A DNA stretch of 64,000 bases from Lysobacter capsici (GCF_018732085.1 NZ_CP076103.1:2728001-2792000); one strand, 5' to 3'; numbered from the stretch's first letter, positions 22,180 through 30,973 are shown. Numbers and translations: made by a program. The notes: a model not told the origin generated them from the letters alone.

Positions 22180-24711
22180 TCAGAACCGATACCCAAGTTC
22201 CAGCCAGTACGAGCGGCCGGGTTCGTAATAAGTGGCCGTCGCGCTGGCGCTGCTGATCAGGTTGGCGCGGTTGGTCAGGTTCTGCACTTCGATGCGCGCA
22301 TAGGTTTCCTGCCGATGCGGCAGGTCCAGGCTCCATTCCACGCTGGTGTCCCAGGTCCAGCTTTTCGGGTACGCGATTTCCTCGATCACCGCGATCGATT
22401 CGCCCTGATAGATTTCGTTGCCGCTCTGGCGCAGCCCGCGATAACCGCCGCGATAACGCAGGAAGTTGCTCCACAACAGGCCGGCTGCGGGCAATCGGGT
22501 CTGCGTGGCCAGGCGCGCGGTCCACGGCCGGTTGAACTCGCGCGCCGGGATGTCCCAGCGCCGCATGATCTTGCCGTCGTAGCGCACGGTGTCGTCGAAG
22601 GCGTCGCTGTAGGCGGTCTCGTAGTCGTTGTAGTTGCGGCGCACGTCGGTGTAGTCGAACGCGAGTTGCGCATTGGTGACGCTGCCGGCCCAGCGCAGCG
22701 GCGTCGACGGGCCGACGCTGAGCGTATAGGTCTGGCTGCGGCTTTGGCCGCGATTGGTGTAGCGGCTGATGCGGGTCGCGTACTGGCCGCTGGTGTCCAG
22801 GCTCGGGATCGATTCGCGCAGCACTTCGTCGCGGTTCTCGCGGCGCACGTACTTCAGGTTGAGATCCAGCCCGGCCCAACGCTGGTTGACGCCCGCGGAG
22901 ACCTCGTCGCTGTAGGGAATGCGCAGCTGATCGAAGCGGTAATTGGTCGGGTACTGACGCACGTCGGTCCAGATCAGATTGCTGGTGCGGCGTTGCTCCA
23001 GTTGCAGGCTCTCGCGGCCTTCGCGCAGTTTGTAGCTGAAGAAACTGCGGCCGTAGTAGCGGTTGAGGCCGGCGGTGAACAAGGTGTCGCGATCGCCGAA
23101 CGCATCCCAGGACATCGCCAGTCGCGGCGCGACCGTGGTCTTGCCCATCAGGCTGTCGCCGTCCACGCGCACGCCCGGACGCAAGCTCCAGCGGCCCAGG
23201 CGTACGTCGTCCTGGGCGAACACGCTCCATTCGCGGTTGCTCGCGCCGAAGTAGCCTTCGCGATAGATGGCGCGGCGGCTGAAGTATTGGCCGCGTCCCT
23301 TGACCACGCCGTTGCCGGTCGCCAGCACCGGCGACAGCGAGCAGCCATTGGTATCGACCGCGCCGAGGCGATCGGTGCAGGTGTTGGTCGCGACCGGGTC
23401 CAGCCAGCTGTAGTGATCGTTGAGGCGGTGGTACTCGGCCTTGCGGTCGCGGTATTCCAGGCCGTATTGCACACGGTGCTCGCTGCGGCCCCAGCGCAGC
23501 GCCTCGCGTTCCAGGCTCAGCTTGTAGCCGATGCTGCGATCGCTCTGGTCGATATTGCCCCAGCTGCCTTCGGCGCTGAGCGTGGTCACACCCCAGTCCA
23601 TCTGGCTGGAACGCGCCCAGGATTTCCAGTAATCGACCTCGCTGCGGCGCGAGCTGTCGAGCTGGCTATAGCTGAGCGAATTGCGCCAGGTCCAGGCGCC
23701 GCGTTGCCAATTGATCCGGAGGCTGGTGACCGGGCCGCCTTGTTTGAGGTCGTAGAAGCCGTTCTTGGCGTTGATGATGAAATAGCGCTCGTCGGTCGGC
23801 GCGTAGGTCACGCTGGCGCCGAGCTCCAAACCTTCGCCGTTGCTCCAGTCCGCGCGCAGGCTGGCGCTGGTGTTTTCGCGTACTTGCTCCTTCTGGTTGT
23901 CGTCGCTCGCGCTGCTGCGCCCGGCGGTGTAGCCGCGCAGCGGAATCACCGAGCGCGTGCGCACGATGTTGCCGATCAGGCCCAGGCCGTTGTGGCTGCG
24001 GCCTTCGAGGGTCGCGCGCAGTTCGTACTTGTCGTAGTTGGGCTGTTGCGCTTCGGTCGCCGACTGCTGGAAATCGCCGAGCGCCGGTTCGGCGATATGC
24101 GCTTCGTTCCAGGCCGAGCGCGCCATGCGCAGCGCCACGCTGCCGGAGAACGCATCGCGCGCCTTGCGGCTTTCGGCCTCGACCACGCCGCCGTTGAAGC
24201 CGCCGTAAGCCGCCGGCACGTTGCTGTCGTAGACGGTGAGGCTGCCGATCAGGCTGGTGTCGAGCGCGATGCCCTGGGTATGGCTCGGCACGTCCTGGAT
24301 ATTCGCGGGCGAGGACGGGCCGACCGGATCGAGGTCGTTGTTGAAACTGGCGCCGTCGAGCAGGAACGAGTTCTGGTAGTACAAGCCGCCGTTGATGCTG
24401 ATGTCGGCCGGCCGGATCTCGCCCATGTTGCGCGAGGTGCGCGAGGTCTCGTCGAACTGCACGTTCGGATTGATCCGCAGCAGGCTGCCGATGTCGCCGT
24501 TGCCGCGGATCTGTTCGTCGATGTACGCGCGGTCCAGCACCAGGCCTTCCTGATACGGAAACAGGCGTTGGCCGATCACCTTGACCGGATCGTAGGTGTA
24601 GACGGAAGCAGAGGGCGCAGAGGCGGGTGTTTGCGCAGCGGCCGGCGCGTCGTTCGCGCACAGCGGGCCAGCCGACAGCGCCAGGCCGATGGCCAGGGTC
24701 AGACGATTCAT
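22180..24711 (-). CDS. TonB-dependent outer-membrane receptor
   Basis: The 843-residue protein has a signal peptide (LTLAIGLALSAGPLCA), a TonB-box-like VKVIGQR near residue 40, a plug domain (GDIGSLLRINPNVQFDETSR, then ISINGGLYYQNSFLLDGASF) and a 22-strand-type barrel ending in the aromatic RSYWLELGYRF. It imports a scarce ligand through the outer membrane using TonB energy. The substrate cannot be read from sequence. The plug sequence is not of the siderophore-catecholate type I know well, and the di-haem peroxidase gene immediately after it suggests a metal complex or an oxidisable ligand (inference). Confidence 0.92.
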   Translation of the reverse strand: MNRLTLAIGLALSAGPLCANDAPAAAQTPASAPSASVYTYDPVKVIGQRLFPYQEGLVLDRAYIDEQIRGNGDIGSLLRINPNVQFDETSRTSRNMGEIRPADISINGGLYYQNSFLLDGASFNNDLDPVGPSSPANIQDVPSHTQGIALDTSLIGSLTVYDSNVPAAYGGFNGGVVEAESRKARDAFSGSVALRMARSAWNEAHIAEPALGDFQQSATEAQQPNYDKYELRATLEGRSHNGLGLIGNIVRTRSVIPLRGYTAGRSSASDDNQKEQVRENTSASLRADWSNGEGLELGASVTYAPTDERYFIINAKNGFYDLKQGGPVTSLRINWQRGAWTWRNSLSYSQLDSSRRSEVDYWKSWARSSQMDWGVTTLSAEGSWGNIDQSDRSIGYKLSLEREALRWGRSEHRVQYGLEYRDRKAEYHRLNDHYSWLDPVATNTCTDRLGAVDTNGCSLSPVLATGNGVVKGRGQYFSRRAIYREGYFGASNREWSVFAQDDVRLGRWSLRPGVRVDGDSLMGKTTVAPRLAMSWDAFGDRDTLFTAGLNRYYGRSFFSYKLREGRESLQLEQRRTSNLIWTDVRQYPTNYRFDQLRIPYSDEVSAGVNQRWAGLDLNLKYVRRENRDEVLRESIPSLDTSGQYATRISRYTNRGQSRSQTYTLSVGPSTPLRWAGSVTNAQLAFDYTDVRRNYNDYETAYSDAFDDTVRYDGKIMRRWDIPAREFNRPWTARLATQTRLPAAGLLWSNFLRYRGGYRGLRQSGNEIYQGESIAVIEEIAYPKSWTWDTSVEWSLDLPHRQETYARIEVQNLTNRANLISSASATATYYEPGRSYWLELGYRF

Positions 24712-24731
24712 AAGTTCTCACGAAGGATGAT

Positions 24732-24751
24732 TCGGCTTTCGGTCGAAAGCC
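24732..24751 (-). other. Hairpin in the leader of the TonB receptor mRNA
   Basis: CGGCTTTCGGTCGAAAGCCG forms an 8-bp stem with a 4-base loop, 21 bp upstream of the receptor start codon. It could affect mRNA stability or translation. There is no T run, so it is not an intrinsic terminator. Confidence 0.5.
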
Positions 24752-24955
24752 GATTCGCTGGCGTGAGAACTCTGACGGACCCCTGATGCTCGCTGTGATT
24801 ATCGTCTCAATTGGAGCTGAACGAGTCAACCGGGCGAGATGTGGCGAGCGCCGACTGCGATCGTGTACGTGCTGCGCAACCACCGCGTTGGTGGCGCCTG
24901 CTATGAGTGTGGCTTGTTGGAGCGCCCACGATATCGCCGTTGTAAGGTGCAGCCC

Positions 24956-25357
24956 TCAGTGTGAGCGAGCGGCTCTGGCCTGCAAGCGCATATGCACGCC
25001 TACCAAAAGCCCGATCAGTCCGATGCCCAGGCCGGTGAATGCCAGCGGCGCCCGCCACTCAGCCAAAACCAGCGCGGCGAACAGGCTCGACATCGCATAG
25101 GCGATCGACGCCGATAACGGCTTGCGCCACAGCAACATCGCGGCACCGATCAGGATCAAAGCGCCGGACAGGACGAAAGCCAACAAGCTGATGGGCCTCA
25201 GATCGCCGTTGCGGGTCATCTCGATGGCCGAAGGAGCGTTGTTCATTACGCACAACAGCACTTGCAAGAAACTCAGAATCACCACGTAAAGCGGCCATCG
25301 GCTCGCAGGTGGCGCGCTCGCCGCGCGGGTCGGCGGGCGATAGGGATCGTCCGTCAT
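24956..25357 (-). CDS. Small four-helix membrane protein of unknown function
   Basis: The 133-residue protein has four transmembrane segments (about 22-40, 57-76, 82-101 and 104-121) and a short proline-rich N-terminus (MTDDPYRPPTRAA). I do not recognise a family. It is a single gene between the TonB receptor gene and the tmRNA terminator, in a region less GC-rich than its surroundings. The ATG at 25357 has only a weak ribosome-binding site. Confidence 0.65.
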   Translation of the reverse strand: MTDDPYRPPTRAASAPPASRWPLYVVILSFLQVLLCVMNNAPSAIEMTRNGDLRPISLLAFVLSGALILIGAAMLLWRKPLSASIAYAMSSLFAALVLAEWRAPLAFTGLGIGLIGLLVGVHMRLQARAARSH

Positions 25358-25508
25358 CGGTGCGTGATCTTTTCGCAGAGGGTGAGAGCTGCATGGGCGG
25401 GTAGGGTGCGCGGCATGGTGGTCACTGCTTTTGCGGCCGATGAGTTATCGCCATTGTTGCCGTCAAGATGAATCCGATTGCAAGCTCCTTCGGCGCCGCT
25501 GCGGACAC

Positions 25509-25543
25509 AAAAAAGGCCGAAGTCCCGATTGGGAGCTTCAGCC
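25509..25543 (-). terminator. Intrinsic terminator of ssrA
   Basis: On the minus strand GGCTGAAGCTCCC, loop AATC, and GGGACTTCGGCC form a 12-bp hairpin (one bulged base, one G-U pair) followed by six T residues. It starts 14 bases after the CCA end of the tmRNA. Confidence 0.9.
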
Positions 25544-25556
25544 TGATCTGTTGAGA

Positions 25557-25910
25557 TGGTGGAGGTGGGGGGAATCGAACCCCCGTCCGAAGGCACTCCA
25601 TCCCCGGCACTACATGCTTAGCGCTCCGTTAGATCTCGTTCCCGAACAGCACGGTGCGCGAAGCGCATCCAGGAACCAGCCTGTTAGAGGTTAACCGGGC
25701 GTTGACAGGCAGCCGCTCCCGACGATTCCGTGATAATGACTCTACGCTGCGAGCACGGACACAAGCAGTTTCGAGGCTTACGCCTTAAGCGGCGAGAGCG
25801 TAGTTGTCGTCGTTGGCAACTAGAGTTTTGCAGCTGGATTAACGAGGAAAGCTACCCCCTCGGCATGCGCCAGGCGATTTCGCGACCCCCGTCGAAGCCA
25901 GTGCACCCCC
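25557..25910 (-). ncRNA. ssrA: Transfer-messenger RNA (tmRNA)
   Basis: The 354-base RNA frees ribosomes stalled on broken messages and adds a degradation tag, with SmpB as partner (gene at 30280). The tRNA-like ends pair over 7 bp (GGGGGTG with CACCTCC) and the RNA ends GGTTCGATTCC...CACCTCCACCA. The tag frame at 25785-25817 reads ANDDNYALAA and stops with TAA, preceded by TAGTT upstream of the GCC resume codon. Pseudoknot-forming inverted segments lie on both sides. The CCA is encoded. It has its own promoter and terminator and is separated from smpB by 4.4 kb, not adjacent as in some genomes. Confidence 0.98.
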
Positions 25911-25937
25911 GGGGACAGCAGTTTCGCTGACAGGTTC

Positions 25938-25965
25938 AGTATAGGGCCTGGCGGCGCGTTCTCAA
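25938..25965 (-). promoter_or_regulatory. Promoter of ssrA
   Basis: On the minus strand TTGAGA (25960-25965) and TATACT (25938-25943) are 16 bp apart, a strong sigma-70-type promoter. The predicted start leaves a 5' leader of about 20 bases that RNase P would remove to form the mature end at 25910. Confidence 0.75.
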
Positions 25966-26142
25966 GCGTTGTGTGCGTTCGACGTGGTGACTGATTCAGT
26001 CGGGTCGATGGTATGCGTGGGCATTCGCCGAGCGCAGTGGCCCGCATGTCGCGTAGCCATCCGATGGCATGAGCGAACGCACGGCGCGTACTCGCCCGAA
26101 GCGTCGCCGTTCCAGCACGACGCGTGTGTAAACGCGAAAACC

Positions 26143-26514
26143 TCAGTTGCCGTCGAGCAGTTCGATCAGCGCGCGACGCTTCTTGCGCGACAGCTTGCGC
26201 ATCAGGCCCATCAGCCGCAGCTCGTCGGGATCGCTGTATTTGGCCGCGTTTTCGCGCACCGACAGCGATTTGCCTTCGATCGTGCCGCGGCCGGTGGCGA
26301 GCCACTCGAAGCTCACGTGCTGCTGCACCGCGATCTGCAGCATGCGTTCGAGTTCCGGCAGCGCCAGGCCGACCAGCCATTTGCGAGCGGTCTCGCGGCT
26401 GACGTCGTAGTAGGCGGATAGGGCACCGGTGCGGGCTCGGCCTTTGGCGAATCCGGAGAAGTCGAGCGCCTGGTGCAGCCGATTGGCGAATTCTTGATGG
26501 GGAGCGTTGGTCAT
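26143..26514 (-). CDS. CI-like helix-turn-helix repressor
   Basis: The 123-residue protein has an N-terminal helix-turn-helix (TGALSAYYDVSRETARKWLV, then ALPELERMLQIAVQQHVSFEWLATGRG) like phage CI-type and Xre-type repressors, and a basic C-terminus (RKLSRKKRRALIELLDGN). It lacks the S24 peptidase domain of inducible repressors. It is divergent from a small HTH protein gene at 26702, with two palindromes between them, a layout like a lambda-type switch. ATG 26514 is used; the frame stays open upstream but without recognisable protein. No phage genes follow. Confidence 0.8.
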   Translation of the reverse strand: MTNAPHQEFANRLHQALDFSGFAKGRARTGALSAYYDVSRETARKWLVGLALPELERMLQIAVQQHVSFEWLATGRGTIEGKSLSVRENAAKYSDPDELRLMGLMRKLSRKKRRALIELLDGN

Positions 26515-26591
26515 AGGTCTCGCCGGAGCATCCTGCAGGGCTGAAACGTGGGCGGCCGCTCGTCCCCGACCGTCTGCCGGGGCGAGGATAG

Positions 26592-26639
26592 CGCAACTCA
26601 TTGTTGCGTACCCCCTTGCAAAAAGATCACTCTTTTTGC
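26592..26639. promoter_or_regulatory. Two inverted repeats in the CI/Cro-like intergenic region
   Basis: The first site is CGCAAC-TCATT-GTTGCG (26592-26608). The second (26618-26639) has half-sites GCAAAAAGA and TCTTTTTGC with 4 bases between. They lie between two divergent regulator genes, in an AT-rich island of an otherwise GC-rich window. They are probable operators for one or both proteins; the two differ in sequence, which would allow separate binding by each. Confidence 0.6.
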
Positions 26640-26642
26640 TGG

Positions 26643-26671
26643 TTGAAAAGAGCAATTTCGAATGGTATTTT
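26643..26671 (+). promoter_or_regulatory. Promoter of the Cro-like gene
   Basis: TTGAAA (26643-26648) and TATTTT (26666-26671) are exactly 17 bp apart. The -35 begins 3 bases after the palindrome with half-sites at 26618-26639, so a bound protein would touch the polymerase. The predicted message has a leader of about 25 bases containing GGAGAGG before ATG 26702. Confidence 0.6.
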
Positions 26672-26701
26672 TTTCTGGCATGGATGCCCGATGGAGAGGT
26701 T

Positions 26702-27115
26702 ATGGATCGACCCAATCGATTGATAGGCAATACCCGGCCGGATGGTCGCCTCAATTTGGGACCGGGTTCGCGTCCCGCAACATCGGCCCCAATCCGCTCG
26801 GGCGCCGAGACGGATTCGCCGAAAGGCGGTGGTGAATCGGAGCGCTCCGGGCGCGCGGGCGCCTCGCCGCCGGGCGCCGCGTCCCACCCCGATCCGCTGC
26901 TGCCGCGCCGGCCCAATCCGGTCGAACGCTATATCGCCTGTTTTCCGACCGCGCGCGCCGCCGCCGAGGCGGCCGGCATCTCGACCGCGATGCTGCGGCG
27001 CATGCGCGGCCGCGGTTACGTGTCCACGCGCCATCGCGCCTTGCTGATGGCCCAGGCTTGCCGCTTCAAGGTCAAGCCGGCCGAGTTGATGGCATTGACG
27101 GGGACGGGGCGGTGA
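26702..27115 (+). CDS. Cro-like small DNA-binding protein
   Basis: Of 137 residues the first 70 are low in complexity (Gly, Pro, Arg, Ser). The C-terminal half (NPVERYIACFPTARAAAEAA, then GISTAMLRRMRGRGYVSTRH) looks like a YdaS/Cro-type helix-turn-helix. The ATG at 26702 has GGAGAGG 4 bases upstream. It is divergent from the CI-like gene and overlaps the next membrane protein gene by 1 bp (TGATG). The DNA-binding call rests on pattern only. Confidence 0.65.
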   Translation: MDRPNRLIGNTRPDGRLNLGPGSRPATSAPIRSGAETDSPKGGGESERSGRAGASPPGAASHPDPLLPRRPNPVERYIACFPTARAAAEAAGISTAMLRRMRGRGYVSTRHRALLMAQACRFKVKPAELMALTGTGR

Positions 27116-27486
27116 TGGCCGGGCTGGGGGCGGCATTCGCGAATGCGATGCCGGACGCCGGCTCGTCGTGGCCGTACGCGCTGCTGGCAGCGGCGGTGCT
27201 GGCGCTGGCGGCGTTGATGGCATGGCTGCTGTATTGCCTGCGGCCGGTCCACAGCCGCGACGCGATGGCGCGACGCGCCGACCGCAACGGCATGGCCTTG
27301 CTGGCGCTGGCCGACGAAATGGAGTGCTATCTCTACGAACAGGCCCGGCGCGGCCATCCGACCGGGCAGCAACAGCATTGGCCGCGGCTGTGCCGGCGCC
27401 TGGCGATGGATCATCTGGAGTGCATCAACCGGCTGATGCTGGATGAGCCCGCTCGCAGGACCGAACCGCGCGATCGTGCGAGCTAG
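27115..27486 (+). CDS. Single-pass membrane protein of unknown function
   Basis: The 123-residue protein has one transmembrane segment (YALLAAAVLALAALMAWLLY, about 21-40) and a cytoplasmic helical domain with EMECYLYEQARRG and HLECINRLMLDEPARRTEP. I know no family. Its ATG overlaps the stop of the Cro-like gene (TGATG), so it is the output gene of the switch-like module. It ends 53 bp before the histidine kinase gene. Confidence 0.65.
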   Translation: MAGLGAAFANAMPDAGSSWPYALLAAAVLALAALMAWLLYCLRPVHSRDAMARRADRNGMALLALADEMECYLYEQARRGHPTGQQQHWPRLCRRLAMDHLECINRLMLDEPARRTEPRDRAS

Positions 27487-27539
27487 CCGCCGCGGCGTTG
27501 TCGACGTGATCCGCACGACGCGCCTTGTATGCTGCGCCC

Positions 27540-29771
27540 ATGACGACGACCGATCCGGCCGAACGCGCCGCGCCGCCGCACGACCCGGCGGCCTATTCCG
27601 ACTTGTCGGGCCTGACCCCGCGACGCGGTTATCTGCTCGCCTTCATCGTATTCATCGTCGCCCTGGTGCTGGTGCTGACCGCGTGGCGGATCGCGCGCGA
27701 TCGCGAGCAGCGCTCGGCCCAGGCCGAATTCGTCGGCCAGACCGTGCAGGTCACCGAGCTGATCCAGCAACGCCTGGTCAACTACGAACTGGTCGCGCGC
27801 GGCGGCGTGGCGCTGTTCGCCTCGGTGCAGCGGCCGACCGCGGCGCAGTGGAAGGCCTATGTCGAGGGCATGAACCTGCAGCGCCGGTTTCCGGCGACGC
27901 TCGGGCTGGGCTTCACCGGCTACGTGCCGCAGCACCTGCTGGTGCAGTTGCAGAACGAATGGCGTGACGCCGGCTACGGCCTGCTGACGGTGCGGCCGTT
28001 CGGGCAGCGCGATATCTACGGGCCGGTCCTGTACCTGGAGCCCAAGTCGCCGGCCAACGACCAGGCGATCGGTTACGACATGTTCTCCGAGGCCACCCGC
28101 CACGCGGCGATGGAAGCGGCGCTGGAGTCGGGCCAGGCGCGGCTGTCGGGCAAGATCCAGTTGCTGCAGGATCAGCACGAGGGCGTGACCAGCACCGGCA
28201 TGATCCTGGTGCTGCCGGTCTACCTCGGCGGCGGCCGGCCGCTCAGTCCGAGCCTGCGCCGCGCCGAGATGCAGGGCTGGGTGTACGTGCCGTTCCGGAT
28301 GGAGAAATTCGTCGAGACCTCGCTCGGCAAGGTCCACCGCGACATGCGCTTTCGCATCTACGACGAAAGCGCCGGACGCGACACGCTGCTGTTCCGCACG
28401 CCGGGCCCGGAGCCGACCCAGGCGGCGGCGTTCGTGCATAAGGCGACGTTCGACGTGTACGGGCGCACCTGGCGCATCGAATACGAATCGCCGCCGATCG
28501 AAGAGGCCGCGCCGCGCATGCAGGGCCTGCGCAATCTGTTCGCGCTGGGCATTTTCACCTCCTTGCTGTTGTACGGCATCGCCTTGGTGCTGGCGCACAC
28601 CGAATCGCGCGCGCGCCAGATCGCTTCGCGCATGACCGAGGATTTCCGTCGCAGCGAAACCCGCTTCCGCAGCGCCATGCAGTATTCGGCGATCGGCAAG
28701 GCCCTGCTCGACAGCGAGGGCCGCATCGTCGACGCCAATCCGGCCTTGGCGTCGATCGTCGGCATGGAATTGCCGCGCCTGCTCGACCAGCGTTTCGACA
28801 CCTTGCTGGAGGACGAGGACGGCGAGTTGCCGGCGCATGAGCGCGGCAGCAGCGACGAGGACGGCGTGCTGCGCGCGACCCGCCGGCTGCGTCGCCAGCA
28901 CGGTGTCGCGCGGCAGGTCCAGCTGACTTATTCGCCGGTGCCGGGCAAGGTCGGCCAGGACATCACCGGCCTGGTCCAGGTCGAGGACGTGACCGAGCGG
29001 CTGCGCGCGGAAGCGCGCGTGCATGCGCTCAATCGCACCCTGGAGGCGCGCGTCGCGCTGCGCACGCGCGAGCTCAGCCAGGCCAATCAGGAACTGGAGA
29101 CGTTCGCCTACAGCGTTTCGCACGACCTGCGCGCGCCGTTGCGCGCGATCGACGGCTTCAGCCGCATCCTCGGCGAGAAATACGCCGACCGTCTCGACGA
29201 ATCGGGCAGCGGCTACCTGGCGCGGGTGCGCAAGGCCGCCGCGCGCATGGGCGATTTGATCGACGCGCTGCTGAAGATGTCGCGGGTGACCCGCAGCGAG
29301 CTCAAGCACGAGAGCGTCGACCTGAGCCGCGTCGCCAACGAGTTGATCGAGGAACTGCGCATGGGCGATGCGCAGCGCGAGGTCGAGGTGCGGATCGAAC
29401 CGGGCCTGCAGGTGGTCGGCGATGCGCCGTTGCTGAGGAATCTATTGGGCAATCTGCTCGGCAACGCGTGGAAGTTCACCCGCGATCGCAGCCCGGCGCT
29501 GATCGAGTTCGGCACCGCTCAGGCGCCCGGCGGCGGCCGCGAATTCTTCGTGCGCGACAACGGCACCGGTTTTCCGCAGGCGTATGTCGACAAGCTGTTC
29601 CGGCCGTTCCAGCGCTTGCACAGCGTCGAGGATTACGCGGGGCACGGCATCGGCCTGGCGTCGGTCAAGCGCATCGTCGAACGTCACGGCGGGACGATTC
29701 GCGCCGAGGGGCGCGAGGGCGAGGGTGCGACGTTCTATTTCACGCTGCCGCGTGAGGGTGGGCATGCTTGA
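27540..29771 (+). CDS. Sensor histidine kinase with CHASE and PAS domains
   Basis: The 743-residue protein has a transmembrane segment (about 31-48), a periplasmic CHASE domain (about 75-300, with TLGLGFTGYVPQ and TSTGMILVLPVYLGG), a second transmembrane segment (about 330-350), a PAS domain (about 370-490), a HisKA domain with the phosphoacceptor His528 (YSVSHDLRAPLRAIDGFS) and a HATPase domain (NLLGNAWKFT, FVRDNGTGFP, GHGIGLASVKRIVERHGG). It senses an extracytoplasmic signal and passes phosphate to a response regulator. No regulator gene is adjacent, so it is an orphan. ATG 27540 is chosen over the in-frame codon at 27525. Confidence 0.92.
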   Translation: MTTTDPAERAAPPHDPAAYSDLSGLTPRRGYLLAFIVFIVALVLVLTAWRIARDREQRSAQAEFVGQTVQVTELIQQRLVNYELVARGGVALFASVQRPTAAQWKAYVEGMNLQRRFPATLGLGFTGYVPQHLLVQLQNEWRDAGYGLLTVRPFGQRDIYGPVLYLEPKSPANDQAIGYDMFSEATRHAAMEAALESGQARLSGKIQLLQDQHEGVTSTGMILVLPVYLGGGRPLSPSLRRAEMQGWVYVPFRMEKFVETSLGKVHRDMRFRIYDESAGRDTLLFRTPGPEPTQAAAFVHKATFDVYGRTWRIEYESPPIEEAAPRMQGLRNLFALGIFTSLLLYGIALVLAHTESRARQIASRMTEDFRRSETRFRSAMQYSAIGKALLDSEGRIVDANPALASIVGMELPRLLDQRFDTLLEDEDGELPAHERGSSDEDGVLRATRRLRRQHGVARQVQLTYSPVPGKVGQDITGLVQVEDVTERLRAEARVHALNRTLEARVALRTRELSQANQELETFAYSVSHDLRAPLRAIDGFSRILGEKYADRLDESGSGYLARVRKAAARMGDLIDALLKMSRVTRSELKHESVDLSRVANELIEELRMGDAQREVEVRIEPGLQVVGDAPLLRNLLGNLLGNAWKFTRDRSPALIEFGTAQAPGGGREFFVRDNGTGFPQAYVDKLFRPFQRLHSVEDYAGHGIGLASVKRIVERHGGTIRAEGREGEGATFYFTLPREGGHA

Positions 29772-29840
29772 GGGGCGCGCTTGAGTGAGTTGCGCGTGGG
29801 CAGTGGGCGTGAATCGCGCGTTGCCTGGCTTATCTGTGCT

Positions 29841-30057
29841 CGTCATTCCCGCGAAGGCGGGAATCCAGAGACTTCAGCGCGACCCTTCCAGAACGTCATT
29901 CCCGCGAAGGCGGGAATCTAGAGACTTCAGCGCGACCCTTCCAGAACGTCATTCCCGCGAACGCGGGAATCCAGTGACTTCAAGCGTTCTCGCACGAAAG
30001 GCCCTGGATGTTCGGCTCCGACGAAATAAAGCAGAGCCCGCCTTCGCGGGAATGACG
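29841..30057. repeat. REP-like element cluster, copy 4
   Basis: Three forward arms (29841, 29894 and 29947, each CGTCATTCCCGCG type with AGAGACTTCAGCGCGACC linkers) are followed by one altered reverse arm (30004-30057). The forward arms repeat with a period of about 53 bp. The cluster is followed within 150 bp by the heptamer array at 30207, as happens at 33021-33481. Confidence 0.88.
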
Positions 30058-30206
30058 GTAGGAAGTAGCGAGGCGGCTGGAGCGCGGCGTTGCTTCGAGC
30101 GCCTTGCACAATAGGCATCCGTGAAAGTGGATGGCTTCGGCGTTAGCCCGGCTGAAGCAGTAGCCCGGCTTGCACTGCAGCACAGCCAGACCGCTACGCT
30201 CTGACC

Positions 30207-30280
30207 GATTCCCGATTCCCGATTCCCGATTCCCGAATCCCGAATCCCGAATCCCGAATCCCGAATCCCGAATCCCGAAT
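30207..30280. repeat. Heptamer array GATTCCC/GAATCCC next to the smpB stop codon
   Basis: Four units of GATTCCC pass into about seven units of GAATCCC without interruption, about 74 bp in all. The array ends in the first base of the smpB stop codon, so it forms the immediate 3' flank of smpB. The sequence CTACGCTCTGACCGATTCCC leads into the array here and also at 33399. Tandem arrays like this can change length by slippage. Confidence 0.9.
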
Positions 30281-30792
30281 CAAGCGTTGCGGTTATGCCG
30301 CCGCATCACCTGCTGCTTTTGACGCGCCCAATCGCGATCCTTGCTGGCTTCGCGCTTGTCGTGGTCCTGCTTGCCCTTCGCCAGCGCGATCTCGACCTTG
30401 ACCTTGTTGCCTTTCCAGTACAGCGCAGTCGGCACGATGGTGTAGCCGTCGCGCTGGACCCGGCCGATCAGGTTGTCGATCTCGCTGCGGTGCAGCAGCA
30501 GCTTGCGGCTGCGGCGTTCCTCGGCGACGACGTGGGTCGAGGCCGAGATCAGCGGGGTCATCTGCGAGCCGATCAGGAAGATCTCGCCGCGCAGCACGAC
30601 CGCGTAGCTTTCGGTGATGTTCGCGCGTCCGGCGCGGATGGACTTGAGCTCCCAGCCCTGCAGGGCCAGGCCGGCCTCGAAGCGTTCTTCGAGGTGGTAC
30701 TCGTGGCGGGCGCGCTTGTGCAGCGCGATGGTGCCGCCGGCGGCGCCCTTTCCTTTATCCTTGCCGGCCTTGTTGTTCGTATTTTTAGCCAT
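30280..30792 (-). CDS. smpB: SsrA-binding protein SmpB
   Basis: The 170-residue protein binds tmRNA and takes it to stalled ribosomes. The core is clear: HKRARHEYHLEERFEAGLAL, GWELKSIRAGRANITESYA, LIGSQMTPL and a C-terminal tail rich in Lys and Arg (KREASKDRDWARQKQQVMRR). The N-terminus has a Lys/Gly-rich extension of about 20 residues. ATG 30792 is used. It is divergent from ratA-rnfH, the common arrangement in gammaproteobacteria. Its stop codon is bordered by a heptamer repeat array. Confidence 0.97.
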   Translation of the reverse strand: MAKNTNNKAGKDKGKGAAGGTIALHKRARHEYHLEERFEAGLALQGWELKSIRAGRANITESYAVVLRGEIFLIGSQMTPLISASTHVVAEERRSRKLLLHRSEIDNLIGRVQRDGYTIVPTALYWKGNKVKVEIALAKGKQDHDKREASKDRDWARQKQQVMRRHNRNA

Positions 30793-30973
30793 GAGCGATT
30801 GTCCACGATCCGAAGGCGGTTTGAGTAGCCACCCGGGACTATTGCTCGAATGCGATGCCCGATCCGAAGCCCAAACGCGAGAAACCCCAGGTTCGGACCT
30901 GCCGGAACTCCCGCGCGACACGTCGCGACCCTTGGCTTGAATTCCCCACCGCGGCCCCAATTGCGATAGCCAC

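Noticed and set aside
24795..24825. Possible Fur box upstream of the TonB receptor (GATAATCA on the minus strand)
   Set aside because: Only one half of the Fur consensus is matched; the second half is poor, so I do not call it.
25400..25556. Genomic island integrated at the 3' end of ssrA
   Set aside because: No integrase gene and no duplicated tmRNA 3' end are visible downstream, and the next genes look ordinary.
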